Source: Balneolaceae bacterium (GTDB lineage Bacteria > Bacteroidota > Rhodothermia > Balneolales > Balneolaceae). Taken from it: 12,323 bases of DNA. Below, piece after piece: positions 1-6,573 of this stretch. The notes below the pieces were generated by a model. The model was not told the DNA's origin. It ran no database searches and was given only the letters and a program-made list of their open reading frames with translations. Within the stretch, counting starts at the first letter, position 1; each line of letters begins with the position of its first letter. Both the position numbers and the translations under genes were made by a program. Location: contig SKWF01000322.1 in the NCBI GenBank assembly GCA_007129085.1, forward strand, positions 1 through 12,323. The letters run 5' to 3'.

Positions 1-577
1 AGTACAGCATGATGAAGATCATGATGGAGTACGGAATGGACAGCAAAATGGTCGTTCTTCTCCACTCCGGGGTGCGGCTCGGATAGACAAGTTTTATCGG
101 AACCAATACCAGGCCGGCAAATATCAGCATAATGGTATCGGTAACCCAGGGAGCAGCACTTAGGAGATAGAGGTAGAAAATTACGAAGTTCCAGTAGGAT
201 GGGAACCCGCGGAAAAAATCATCATCCGTTTTGGCCTGCTTGTGGCTGAAGCCGAAAAGACTTGTAATTAAGACAGCAGATCCCACCATAAAGTGGAGGT
301 CAAGAAATGTATAGGCCCAGAAAACAGGTATAAATACCCAATTCAGATAATCGGTGATGTTATCCATCAACGCGCCGTCGATGGTGGGCAGATGAGTTGA
401 AACATCAGCCTCCCGGGCAAGTGTGCCGTCTAACGAGTCAACGATAACAGCAAAGGCTAACACGAAGAGGGAGTTTTGAAGCTCTCCCTGAATGATGAGA
501 AGAAGCGACCAAAATGCCAGCAGAACACCGATAGCTGTAAAAAGGTGGACAGATAGAGCAATTAATTTTTTATACAT
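1..577 (-). CDS. pcs: Phosphatidylcholine synthase (CDP-alcohol phosphatidyltransferase), C-terminus cut by window edge
   Basis: The 192 codons read from an ATG at 577-575 to the window edge have no stop, so the C-terminus is missing (Pcs is usually about 240 residues). The product is a polytopic inner-membrane enzyme that condenses CDP-diacylglycerol with choline to phosphatidylcholine. The CDP-alcohol phosphatidyltransferase signature is visible as DSLDGTLAR (about residues 47-55) followed by GALMDNITD (68-76). The spacing between the two halves is longer than in the generic motif, as in Pcs enzymes. The block KTDDDFFRGFP plus YWN (about residues 114-127) also matches the KTDEYFFSGFP region that I recall from rhizobial Pcs. 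Several hydrophobic helices flank these motifs. It is transcribed away from the MITE-like spacer at 578-906 and no partner gene is visible. The main alternative is another CDP-alcohol transferase, but the choline-type block makes Pcs the best reading. Confidence 0.86.
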   Translation of the reverse strand, partial: MYKKLIALSVHLFTAIGVLLAFWSLLLIIQGELQNSLFVLAFAVIVDSLDGTLAREADVSTHLPTIDGALMDNITDYLNWVFIPVFWAYTFLDLHFMVGSAVLITSLFGFSHKQAKTDDDFFRGFPSYWNFVIFYLYLLSAAPWVTDTIMLIFAGLVLVPIKLVYPSRTPEWRRTTILLSIPYSIMIFIMLY

Positions 578-655
578 GATGATCGGAAAAATAGATTATT
601 GAGATTCTACGATGATCCCCGTGAAAACAAAATTTATCATCGTGGTTTTCTGAAC

Positions 656-803
656 GGAGGCTGTCCAAAAAGGGCGTGTAAAAAGTACGTTCATCATAAA
701 ACTTGCCATGCAAAGCCTCGGCGTGGCATCTCCTGCCAATATCAACGATTGGATCCATCAGTTGGCGGAAAGTGCGTGATGACACTCTTTTTGAACAGCC
801 CCT
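656..803. mobile_element. Possible MITE or IS remnant with terminal inverted repeats
   Basis: The left end (656-672) and the reverse complement of the right end (787-803) share GGCTG, then T/C variation, then CAAAAAG, matching at 14 of 17 positions. The 148-bp interior is highly folded: TGCCATGC (704-711) pairs with GCGTGGCA (721-728), and GCCAA (735-739) pairs with TTGGC (762-766). No transposase is encoded. Terminal repeats of the GGGGCTGTCCAAAAAG kind resemble ends of some insertion sequences, so a non-autonomous element is a reasonable reading. No clear target-site duplication is seen. A structured RNA or simple intergenic repeat remains possible. Confidence 0.45.
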
Positions 804-868
804 AGATTTAATCCCTTCGGAATTATTTGAATAGATAAACAGTGAAATTTGAGAGGGCGTACAATTAA

Positions 869-906
869 CCCTCCAAGAGCTCAAGAATCTTGGAGGGTTT
901 TGTTTT
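869..906. terminator. Hairpin terminator downstream of cphA, possibly bidirectional
   Basis: CCCTCCAAGA (869-878) pairs perfectly with TCTTGGAGGG (888-897) around a 9-nt loop. On the plus strand it is followed by a strong T run with one G (898-908). On the minus strand it begins about 10 nt past the cphA stop codon and is followed by TTAATT, so it most likely ends cphA transcripts. The better T tract lies on the plus strand, so it may also stop transcription coming from the element at 656-803. Confidence 0.8.
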
Positions 907-3600
907 TTACTGTTGCAACATATTTATCTCTAAAGGAAGATTTTTATCAAAGGAAATAACTTTTTCGTCCTGCTTATCCGATTTTTCTTTTTTGCGTTCC
1001 TTTAACTGCATCTTTTTCAGCATGTCTGTTACCTGTTCGATATGCTCCACACAGAGCATGATAAGTGTGCCCGGCAGTGCATTTTCCATAGCAAACATGA
1101 GTGCCTGTTTTTCATCCGGAATATATACTACGGGTGGGTTAAAACAGGAGCTTTCAATACCTCGTTTCACAATTGAGGGGGATTCTCCGGTTGTTTTTCC
1201 CCTCAAATCTGTATCCTCACGGATAATAATTTTGCAAAAAATTTCTGCGGAGATCCGGCCGATTTCAAAGTTGTCTTCTTCTCTTCGATCACCGATGCCG
1301 CATATGATGCCGGTACTGTACAGGTATGGGGAGTTATCTACAAACTCTTTGATTGCTTCCAGACCCGCGGGGTTGTGGCAATAGTCTACCAGCACATCGT
1401 AATCTTCAAATTCAAACAGGTTCATTCTGCCGGGTGTAAGCTCCGGTGAAGGCGTGAAGGTTGTCAGCGATCTTCGAATCGTATTGGGAGATACGTTTTG
1501 TGTATAAGCCACTGCAACAGCTGCCAATATATTTTCAGTCATAAACTTTGCGCGGCCGCCAAAGCTGAGCGGAATATTTTCAATATGCTCGATGGTATGT
1601 GTATCGGGCCCGTCCCAAACGGTAACCGTATTGTTGTTCAACACTACACACAACCCGCCTTCATTGCGATGTTTTCTTAACCGAGTGCTGTCGTCCTTCA
1701 TGGAGAAAAGTACCTGCTTGCATTTCACATTTTTCCGCATGGCGTAAACTCTGTCATCATCGGCATTAAGTACGGCATACCCTGTGTGATGTACGCTTTC
1801 CGGTACCACCGATTTGAGATTTGCCATCTGATCGAGAGTATGGATCCCTTTTATTCCGAGATGGTCGGAAGTTACATTCGTGACCACACCAACATCACAC
1901 CTGTCAAATCCCAGCCCGGCTCGCAAAATCCCACCTCTTGCACACTCAAGTACAGCGGTGTCTACGGTAGGGTCTTTCAAAATTAATTGAGCACTTTTTG
2001 GTCCCCCGCAGTCGCCTTTCATTAGAAGTTCATCATTTACATAAACTCCATCTGTTGTGGTATATCCAACCCGGCGCTTTGCCTCTTTCATGATATGGGC
2101 AATCAATCTGGTTGTGGTTGTTTTTCCATTTGTACCTGTTACGGCAATAATGGGTATCCGGCTGCTTTTGCCTTCGGGGAACAGCATATCAATCACGGGT
2201 GAAGCTACATTTCGTGGAACTCCTTTTGAGGGAGCAAGATGCATTCGAAATCCCGGAGCCGCATTCACCTCCAACACAACCCCACCTGTTTCACTGAGTG
2301 GTTTGGTTAAGGTTTCTGCCATAAAATCTATGCCACAGATATCAAGCCCTGTTATTTTACTAACTCTCTCGGCTGTTTTTACTACACTCGGATGTACGAG
2401 ACCCGTAACATCTTCTGCTGTTCCTCCCTTACTCAGGTTTGCCGCATAATCTAAATAGAGTTTTTCACCACTCTTCAGTATGGTGTTTAGGGTATAGTTT
2501 TTTTGGGATAAAATGAATGTAGTCGCCGGCCCGGGCTGTATTTTTGTAAGAACACTCTCGTGACCATCACCACGCTTCGGGTCACTGTTAACCTTATTAA
2601 TCAGTTGCTGAATAGATGACATGCCGTCTCCCACCACATGTGGAGGTGTACGTTTGGCGGCAGCGGCTAACTTCCCGCCGACCATAAGGAGGCGATAGTC
2701 AAAGCCGGGGATACATTTTTCAACGATAATACGATTGGAAATCGTTGTTGCAAACTTGAACGCATTTTCGGCCTGCTCCATTGTTGTGATATCTGTTGTT
2801 ACACCTCGCCCCTGATTGCCGTTTGCCGGTTTAATAACAAGGGGAAAACCGAGTGAATCGATCGAATGTTTCAGTTCACTTAATGTTTCGATGGCAGCTC
2901 CTTCGGCTATCGGTACCGACATGCTCATTAAAAGGTCACGGCAGATCTCTTTGTCACAAACTGTTTCGACGCCGGTTATGCTTGTTGATGATGTGATTGT
3001 GGCGGCAATTCTTTTTTGATTGCAGCCGTACCCGAGTTGCCAGGACGAGTTGTCTTCAAGTTTGATGGTCGGTATATCACGCGAAGCAGCCTCCTTGAGA
3101 ATGGATGCTGTGCTGGGGCCGGGGCTGTTTTCAAAATTCTTCATTCTAATCTCTTCAACATGCTTGTCAATATCCGTTTCGATTTCATCAATCAGATTTT
3201 GTGCTATTAAAACAGCTTTTTCTGCAGTAAGTCGCCCTGATTCCTCATCTGCACAATCGAACACCACGAAATATTCGCCCTCTGCACCTGCTCCCCGGGT
3301 TTGACCGTAACCGGCATCTATGCCGGCCAAATTTTGTAACTCAATTGCGATATGCTCGATGACGTGACCGATCCATGTCCCTTCCTTTATTCGGACAAAA
3401 AACCCTCCGGGTTCATCTTCCGAACATTGGTGTTCGTAAAGGCCGGGCATAAGCGCTGTAATACGCTCGTAAAATCCTTCAATTTTATTTGTAGGCTGAT
3501 GCTCAAACCCTTCAATATCCAGATGCATAACGACAAGCCGGGGTCTTTGTACAGACCAAATATTGGGACCCGATAAAACATTAATATTCAGGATGTTCAT
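907..3600 (-). CDS. cphA: Cyanophycin synthetase
   Basis: This 897-residue protein has the length of CphA1 enzymes (about 870-900). It makes cyanophycin in the cytoplasm by ATP-dependent addition of Asp to the backbone and then Arg to each side chain. The N domain (about 1-160) contains GTWIGHVIEH (74-83), an HxxEH pattern (H79, E82, H83). The ATP-grasp domain (about 210-475) shows the glycine-rich loop KPANGNQGRGV (257-267), SKGGTAEDVTG (390-400) and the metal-binding stretch EVNAAPGFR (444-452). The Mur-ligase-like domain (about 480-870) has the P-loop VTGTNGKTTTT (487-497), the LECARGGILR block (551-560), CHNPAG (741-746) and GIGDRREEDN (768-777). A Lys-rich tail follows from about residue 866. 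It is divergent from cphB, with which it forms a synthesis/degradation pair. The start at 3600 fits the conserved MNIL-type N-terminus; no good Shine-Dalgarno sequence is seen. Confidence 0.97.
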   Translation of the reverse strand: MNILNINVLSGPNIWSVQRPRLVVMHLDIEGFEHQPTNKIEGFYERITALMPGLYEHQCSEDEPGGFFVRIKEGTWIGHVIEHIAIELQNLAGIDAGYGQTRGAGAEGEYFVVFDCADEESGRLTAEKAVLIAQNLIDEIETDIDKHVEEIRMKNFENSPGPSTASILKEAASRDIPTIKLEDNSSWQLGYGCNQKRIAATITSSTSITGVETVCDKEICRDLLMSMSVPIAEGAAIETLSELKHSIDSLGFPLVIKPANGNQGRGVTTDITTMEQAENAFKFATTISNRIIVEKCIPGFDYRLLMVGGKLAAAAKRTPPHVVGDGMSSIQQLINKVNSDPKRGDGHESVLTKIQPGPATTFILSQKNYTLNTILKSGEKLYLDYAANLSKGGTAEDVTGLVHPSVVKTAERVSKITGLDICGIDFMAETLTKPLSETGGVVLEVNAAPGFRMHLAPSKGVPRNVASPVIDMLFPEGKSSRIPIIAVTGTNGKTTTTRLIAHIMKEAKRRVGYTTTDGVYVNDELLMKGDCGGPKSAQLILKDPTVDTAVLECARGGILRAGLGFDRCDVGVVTNVTSDHLGIKGIHTLDQMANLKSVVPESVHHTGYAVLNADDDRVYAMRKNVKCKQVLFSMKDDSTRLRKHRNEGGLCVVLNNNTVTVWDGPDTHTIEHIENIPLSFGGRAKFMTENILAAVAVAYTQNVSPNTIRRSLTTFTPSPELTPGRMNLFEFEDYDVLVDYCHNPAGLEAIKEFVDNSPYLYSTGIICGIGDRREEDNFEIGRISAEIFCKIIIREDTDLRGKTTGESPSIVKRGIESSCFNPPVVYIPDEKQALMFAMENALPGTLIMLCVEHIEQVTDMLKKMQLKERKKEKSDKQDEKVISFDKNLPLEINMLQQ

Positions 3601-3861
3601 GAGTGTTATTCTTGAGTTTTAGCTGCATAATTTGAACTGTTATTAATTTATCAACAAGCCCACCATGAAAGGTTACAGGAATCAAACTGACTTTTACATA
3701 TACCTTACTATATCCCATGCCAAAAACAGCCTTCAATTTAAAACGGCACACAGTTGGCTATTTCTCAGCTTGAACTGCTAATTCAGCGGGTGAATTACTA
3801 ATAAAAAGTTAGTTACCTTCGTTTTACAGAGTTGCGATCGAATCATACATATCCCATTTAA
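3601..3861. promoter_or_regulatory. Divergent cphA-cphB promoter region
   Basis: This 261-bp AT-rich spacer separates the start codons of the divergent cphA and cphB genes, so it must contain both promoters. I see no convincing -35/-10 pair or Bacteroidota-type TTTG/TAnnTTTG match, and no strong ribosome binding site before either ATG. Its most notable structure is the inverted repeat at 3779-3797, listed separately. No small ORF is supported. Confidence 0.6.
3779..3813. promoter_or_regulatory. Candidate operator: adjacent inverted repeats upstream of cphB
   Basis: TAATTCA (3779-3785) and TGAATTA (3791-3797) form a perfect 7-bp inverted repeat with a 5-bp spacer, a geometry typical of a dimeric regulator site. 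It is immediately followed by ACTAA (3797-3801) and TTAGT (3809-3813), a second short inverted repeat. The first repeat ends 64 bp before the cphB ATG. Regulator identity is unknown, and AT-rich DNA can produce such repeats by chance. Confidence 0.3.
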
Positions 3862-4746
3862 ATGAATACACCAAAAGGAACGCTTATTGCCATTGGAGGT
3901 AATGAGCAAAAAAAGTTTAGAAAAACAGATGAGAGTTTTCACCCCAATTTTGGTGAGGGGTTTATTCTTCAGGATATCATAAATAACTCCGAAAAATCTA
4001 AACCACGGATTGAGGTAATCACCAGCGCCTCCGAAATACCGGAGATTGTTGGGGTGAAGTATCAAGAGACATTTTCGAGGCTGGGAGTGGATAATGTAGG
4101 CATATTAGATATCCGTGATCGCAGCCAAGCTGATCACTCTTCCACCTTGAGTCGGATCAGCAGATCGGATATCGTACTTTTTTCGGGAGGAGATCAAAGC
4201 AAAATCAGTCGGATCATAAAAGATACGTTGAGCCATGAATTGCTGTACAAACGCTATATGAACGAGAATTTTACCATAGCGGGTACCAGTGCCGGTGCTG
4301 TAGTGATGTCTGATGAGATGATTTCGGGGGGACGAAACGGCACGATTATAAGGAAAAACGATCTTAAAATGGGAGAGGGTCTTAGTTTGATTTCTGAGAT
4401 TATTTTCGACAGCCATTTTATCAAAAGAAATAGGTTTGGCAGGCTTGCAGAAGCTGTGGCCATGCATCCCTATAAATTGGGAGTGGGGTTGGGCGAGGAT
4501 ACAGGTGTTATCATCAGGGAAGGAAATATTTTAGATATTATTGGATCGGGAATCGTTATAATTTTTGACGGCACTGACCTTATTTATAACCAATACGATA
4601 AATTGAAAAACAGAATTCCGATCTCCCTCGCCAACTTAACGGTACATATTCTCACTACGAAAGACAGCTATAATATTCGGAAAAAAGTTGCCGAAATTCA
4701 CTACGATGAAAGACATCATGAACCTGAAGTCAAAGAATCTGCGTAA
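3862..4746 (+). CDS. cphB: Cyanophycinase (peptidase family S51)
   Basis: This 294-residue serine peptidase has the family's usual length. It degrades cyanophycin to beta-Asp-Arg dipeptides. The nucleophile motif AGTSAGAVVMS (140-150) places the catalytic serine at S143. Other family blocks are LIAIGGNE (8-15), FSGGDQ (107-112), DSHF followed by RNRFGRL (183-195, containing the conserved H185) and GLGEDTG (209-215). There is no signal peptide, so it is the intracellular CphB type rather than a secreted CphE. It diverges from cphA and converges with the isoaspartyl peptidase, whose substrate is its product. The ATG at 3862 puts the conserved glycine motif close to the N-terminus as expected; no clear Shine-Dalgarno sequence precedes it. 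Confidence 0.96.
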   Translation: MNTPKGTLIAIGGNEQKKFRKTDESFHPNFGEGFILQDIINNSEKSKPRIEVITSASEIPEIVGVKYQETFSRLGVDNVGILDIRDRSQADHSSTLSRISRSDIVLFSGGDQSKISRIIKDTLSHELLYKRYMNENFTIAGTSAGAVVMSDEMISGGRNGTIIRKNDLKMGEGLSLISEIIFDSHFIKRNRFGRLAEAVAMHPYKLGVGLGEDTGVIIREGNILDIIGSGIVIIFDGTDLIYNQYDKLKNRIPISLANLTVHILTTKDSYNIRKKVAEIHYDERHHEPEVKESA

Positions 4747-4807
4747 GTGATTCGTAGTTAATTTGATACCTCGTCTTGGAGCTTGTCTGCCGAAATTCAA
4801 CTACGCA

Positions 4808-4860
4808 AGTATAGACACTTAACGAAGCACTGCCGTAGTTTAGCTTCGTTGAGTATACTT
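4808..4860. repeat. Interrupted hairpin in cphB-iaaA convergent spacer
   Basis: AACGAAGC (4821-4828) pairs with GCTTCGTT (4843-4850). Outside this, AAGTATA (4808-4814) pairs with TATACTT (4854-4860). The spacer also has AACTACG (4799-4805) facing CGTAGTT (4834-4840), giving an alternative fold. The whole 4747-4980 spacer is non-coding and lies between convergent genes, where such structures may limit read-through. It resembles a decayed interspersed repeat. Confidence 0.5.
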
Positions 4861-4873
4861 TTAGCACAGGCAG

Positions 4874-4936
4874 GCTCTGCACCAAGATGTCCTCCAAAGC
4901 TACTCCATTCTCGTCTTGGTGCTCTGCACCAAGACG
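4874..4936. repeat. Direct repeat and perfect hairpin, candidate bidirectional terminator
   Basis: GCTCTGCACCAAGA occurs at 4874-4887 and again at 4921-4934. The second copy is part of a perfect 11-bp stem, CGTCTTGGTGC (4912-4922) and GCACCAAGACG (4926-4936), with a 3-nt loop. It sits between the stop codons of the convergent cphB and iaaA genes. There is no T tract, so termination is plausible by position only. Confidence 0.5.
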
Positions 4937-4980
4937 CACCGTTTCTACCTATTCCTGGCGAAGCAGTGAAACCAGATAAG

Positions 4981-5901
4981 TCAAAAAATTCGGGCAATTG
5001 TTTGGGCTTCATTTTTCATTCCACGGTACATCCCTTTGGTATTAAAAGGCATGCAGATATTTCCTGAAGAGTCAACAGCGATTAATCCGCCTTCACCGCC
5101 CATCCTTTTCAGCTTTTTATAAATCACATCATATGCGGCCTGTTTAAGACTCTTACCGCCATACTCCATTCGGCACGAAACGTCGTAGGCAACCACTCCG
5201 CGAATAAAATACTCGCCATGCCCCGTACAGGATATAGCGCAGGTTTTGTTGTTTGCATAGGTTCCGGCTCCAATTAAAGGGCTGTCGCCCACACGGCCCC
5301 AAGCCTTATTTGTCATCCCACCGGTTGATGTTGCCGCCGCCACATTCCCTTCATTATCCACGGCAACAGCTCCAACGGTACCAAATTTTGCTCCTTCTCC
5401 GGAATGATCCAGCTTCATTCCAGCGGCCCCTTTAATTTCCTGCCACTGATCGTATCGGAGCTGAGTATAGAAGTAGGAATCCGTCTCAAGTTTGAAATTC
5501 TTATGCCGGGCATATTCTATTGCTTCCTCACCGGCGATCATAACAAAAGGTGTGTTTTGAAGTACATCATAGGCAACTAAAACGGGGTTTTTCACTCCCT
5601 GAAGTCCTGCCACGGCCCCGGCTTCAAGAGTCTCCCCATTCATAATGGCCGCATCCATCTCATGATTACCATTTGCTGTAAATACCGATCCTTTGCCTGC
5701 ATTAAACAGGTCACAATCTTCCATGATACTCACTGCTTTAGATACACATTCGGTTGCCGAAGAACCGCCTGACAGCATCTCATATACTTCGTCTAAAGTG
5801 CTATTCAGTGCATTCAGATACCTTTTTTTTAATTCAGAATTATTGGTGTCAAAAGTGATTGTTCCTGAACCACCATGAATAGCTATTGCAGGTATTTTCA
5901 T
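4981..5901 (-). CDS. iaaA: Isoaspartyl peptidase / L-asparaginase (plant-type, Ntn-hydrolase)
   Basis: This 306-residue protein belongs to the N-terminal nucleophile asparaginase 2 family (EcAIII-like). The precursor is expected to cleave itself between G174 and T175 in the GTVG motif (174-177), giving alpha (1-174) and beta (175-306) subunits with T175 as nucleophile. Family blocks seen include AIHGGSGT (7-14), NAGKGSVFT (67-75), TSTGGMTNK (191-199), GRVGDSPLIGAG (202-213; R203 and D206 are the expected substrate-binding residues) and CTGHGE (225-230). Such enzymes split beta-aspartyl dipeptides and often asparagine. Beside cphB the likely physiological role is hydrolysis of beta-Asp-Arg, the last step of cyanophycin use. 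No signal peptide is seen, so it is cytoplasmic. It converges with cphB and is not in one operon with it. Confidence 0.95.
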   Translation of the reverse strand: MKIPAIAIHGGSGTITFDTNNSELKKRYLNALNSTLDEVYEMLSGGSSATECVSKAVSIMEDCDLFNAGKGSVFTANGNHEMDAAIMNGETLEAGAVAGLQGVKNPVLVAYDVLQNTPFVMIAGEEAIEYARHKNFKLETDSYFYTQLRYDQWQEIKGAAGMKLDHSGEGAKFGTVGAVAVDNEGNVAAATSTGGMTNKAWGRVGDSPLIGAGTYANNKTCAISCTGHGEYFIRGVVAYDVSCRMEYGGKSLKQAAYDVIYKKLKRMGGEGGLIAVDSSGNICMPFNTKGMYRGMKNEAQTIARIF

Positions 5902-6220
5902 GACGTTTTAATTAGGCGGTTTTGTTTTAGTCAGTTTCTAAATGCGTGTGAATGTTACTAAGTAAAGCTGAAGAATCTTTGAAGCAAACAGAAAAAATTG
6001 CAGGTTTTACCGCTATCGGTTGAATGAAATTAACTTAAACAGCATAGAGATTCCCAATACCTGTTAAATCGATAACTTTAATTCGACTCTTTATAACATA
6101 CATCACCTTTATTTATCACTCATTGAGTATAAACATATTCACTTCTAACCCGGTTTGTACCTCCCAATATACCTGGAAGGGTTTAAGTAATAACCAATTC
6201 ATTAAACAGAGAGTTAAGAT
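5902..6220. promoter_or_regulatory. Intergenic region with divergent promoters (iaaA / small membrane protein)
   Basis: No gene is seen in these 319 bp. The region must promote iaaA leftwards and the small membrane protein rightwards. Its right half (6062-6139) aligns without gaps to 9927-10004 upstream of the lipoprotein gene; see the separate entry. I cannot assign -35 or -10 elements with confidence. Confidence 0.5.
6062..6139 (+). promoter_or_regulatory. Conserved upstream element, copy A
   Basis: By hand alignment about 53 of 78 positions match 9927-10004, with no gaps. The core TTATAACATACATC (6091-6104) is identical in both copies, and TTTATC and CATTG downstream are also shared. Copy A ends about 80 bp before the ATG of the small membrane protein at 6221. 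A shared promoter, regulator site or 5' leader would explain it. Confidence 0.45.
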
Positions 6221-6379
6221 ATGAGAGTACTTTTATACGTATTTGCTTTGATTATGATAATTGGATGGGTCATCGGGTTCGTAATGTATGCAATCGGAGG
6301 ACTCATCCACCTACTACTTGTGGTTGCCACTGCTACTATTCTTTACAATCTGCTTGTTACCAAAACGAGTAGCGGGTAA
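6221..6379 (+). CDS. Small membrane protein, lmo0937 family-like (copy 1)
   Basis: This 52-residue hydrophobic peptide is almost entirely two membrane-spanning stretches (about 3-23 and 26-46) with the pattern GWVIGFVMYAIGG and then LIHLLLVVA. That matches the short lmo0937-type proteins, whose function is unknown and which often sit near stress genes. A purine-rich GAGAG lies about 10 nt before the ATG. A second member is encoded at 10570-10734, with GF-x2-Y-x2-GG-x-IH-x-LLV conserved between the two. It is followed after 194 bp by the AI-2E type permease gene on the same strand. Confidence 0.75.
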   Translation: MRVLLYVFALIMIIGWVIGFVMYAIGGLIHLLLVVATATILYNLLVTKTSSG

Positions 6380-6496
6380 ACAATGAATCATGTGGAAATT
6401 ATAAGTGCCAAGGAGCAGGTGTAAAGCTCTACCGGCATTAGATCTGCTATTATAGAATTTGTGACTGCGCTCCCGGTGGAGTGTTTTCGAGTATTT

Positions 6497-6515
6497 CCAT
6501 TTGATAATTAAATGG
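6497..6515. repeat. Small hairpin upstream of AI-2E permease
   Basis: CCATTT (6497-6502) and AAATGG (6510-6515) form a 6-bp stem with a 7-nt loop. It lies about 60 bp before the permease ATG, in the 194-bp gap after the small membrane protein. It could be a weak operator or attenuator, or chance. Confidence 0.25.
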
Positions 6516-6573
6516 CAGAATCGATATCAAGGTAGTTGAGAGATGAGAATATTAATGTTGAAATTGGATAGGA

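Larger units (their letters stand above)
578..906. other. Intergenic spacer between pcs and cphA
   Basis: No convincing gene is seen in this 329-bp spacer. It holds a structured element with terminal inverted repeats (656-803) and a strong hairpin terminator (869-906), both listed separately. Short open frames on either strand cross the inverted repeats and look like no known protein. The pcs promoter should lie at about 578-655, but I see no clear promoter match. Confidence 0.6.

Noticed and set aside
599..805. 68-codon plus frame in the pcs-cphA spacer
   Set aside because: It crosses the inverted repeats of the MITE-like element and ends inside the right terminal repeat; protein content looks random.
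890..3576. Many plus-strand open frames opposite cphA, up to 164 codons
   Set aside because: They lie entirely within the strongly supported cphA gene on the other strand and show no family features.
4730..5067. Short frames across the cphB-iaaA spacer on both strands
   Set aside because: They run through hairpins and direct repeats and overlap the ends of real genes.
6062..6220. SigB-type promoter (GTTT / GGGTAT) before the first small membrane protein
   Set aside because: GTTTGT and GGGTTT are present but about 20 bp apart, too far for the known spacing.
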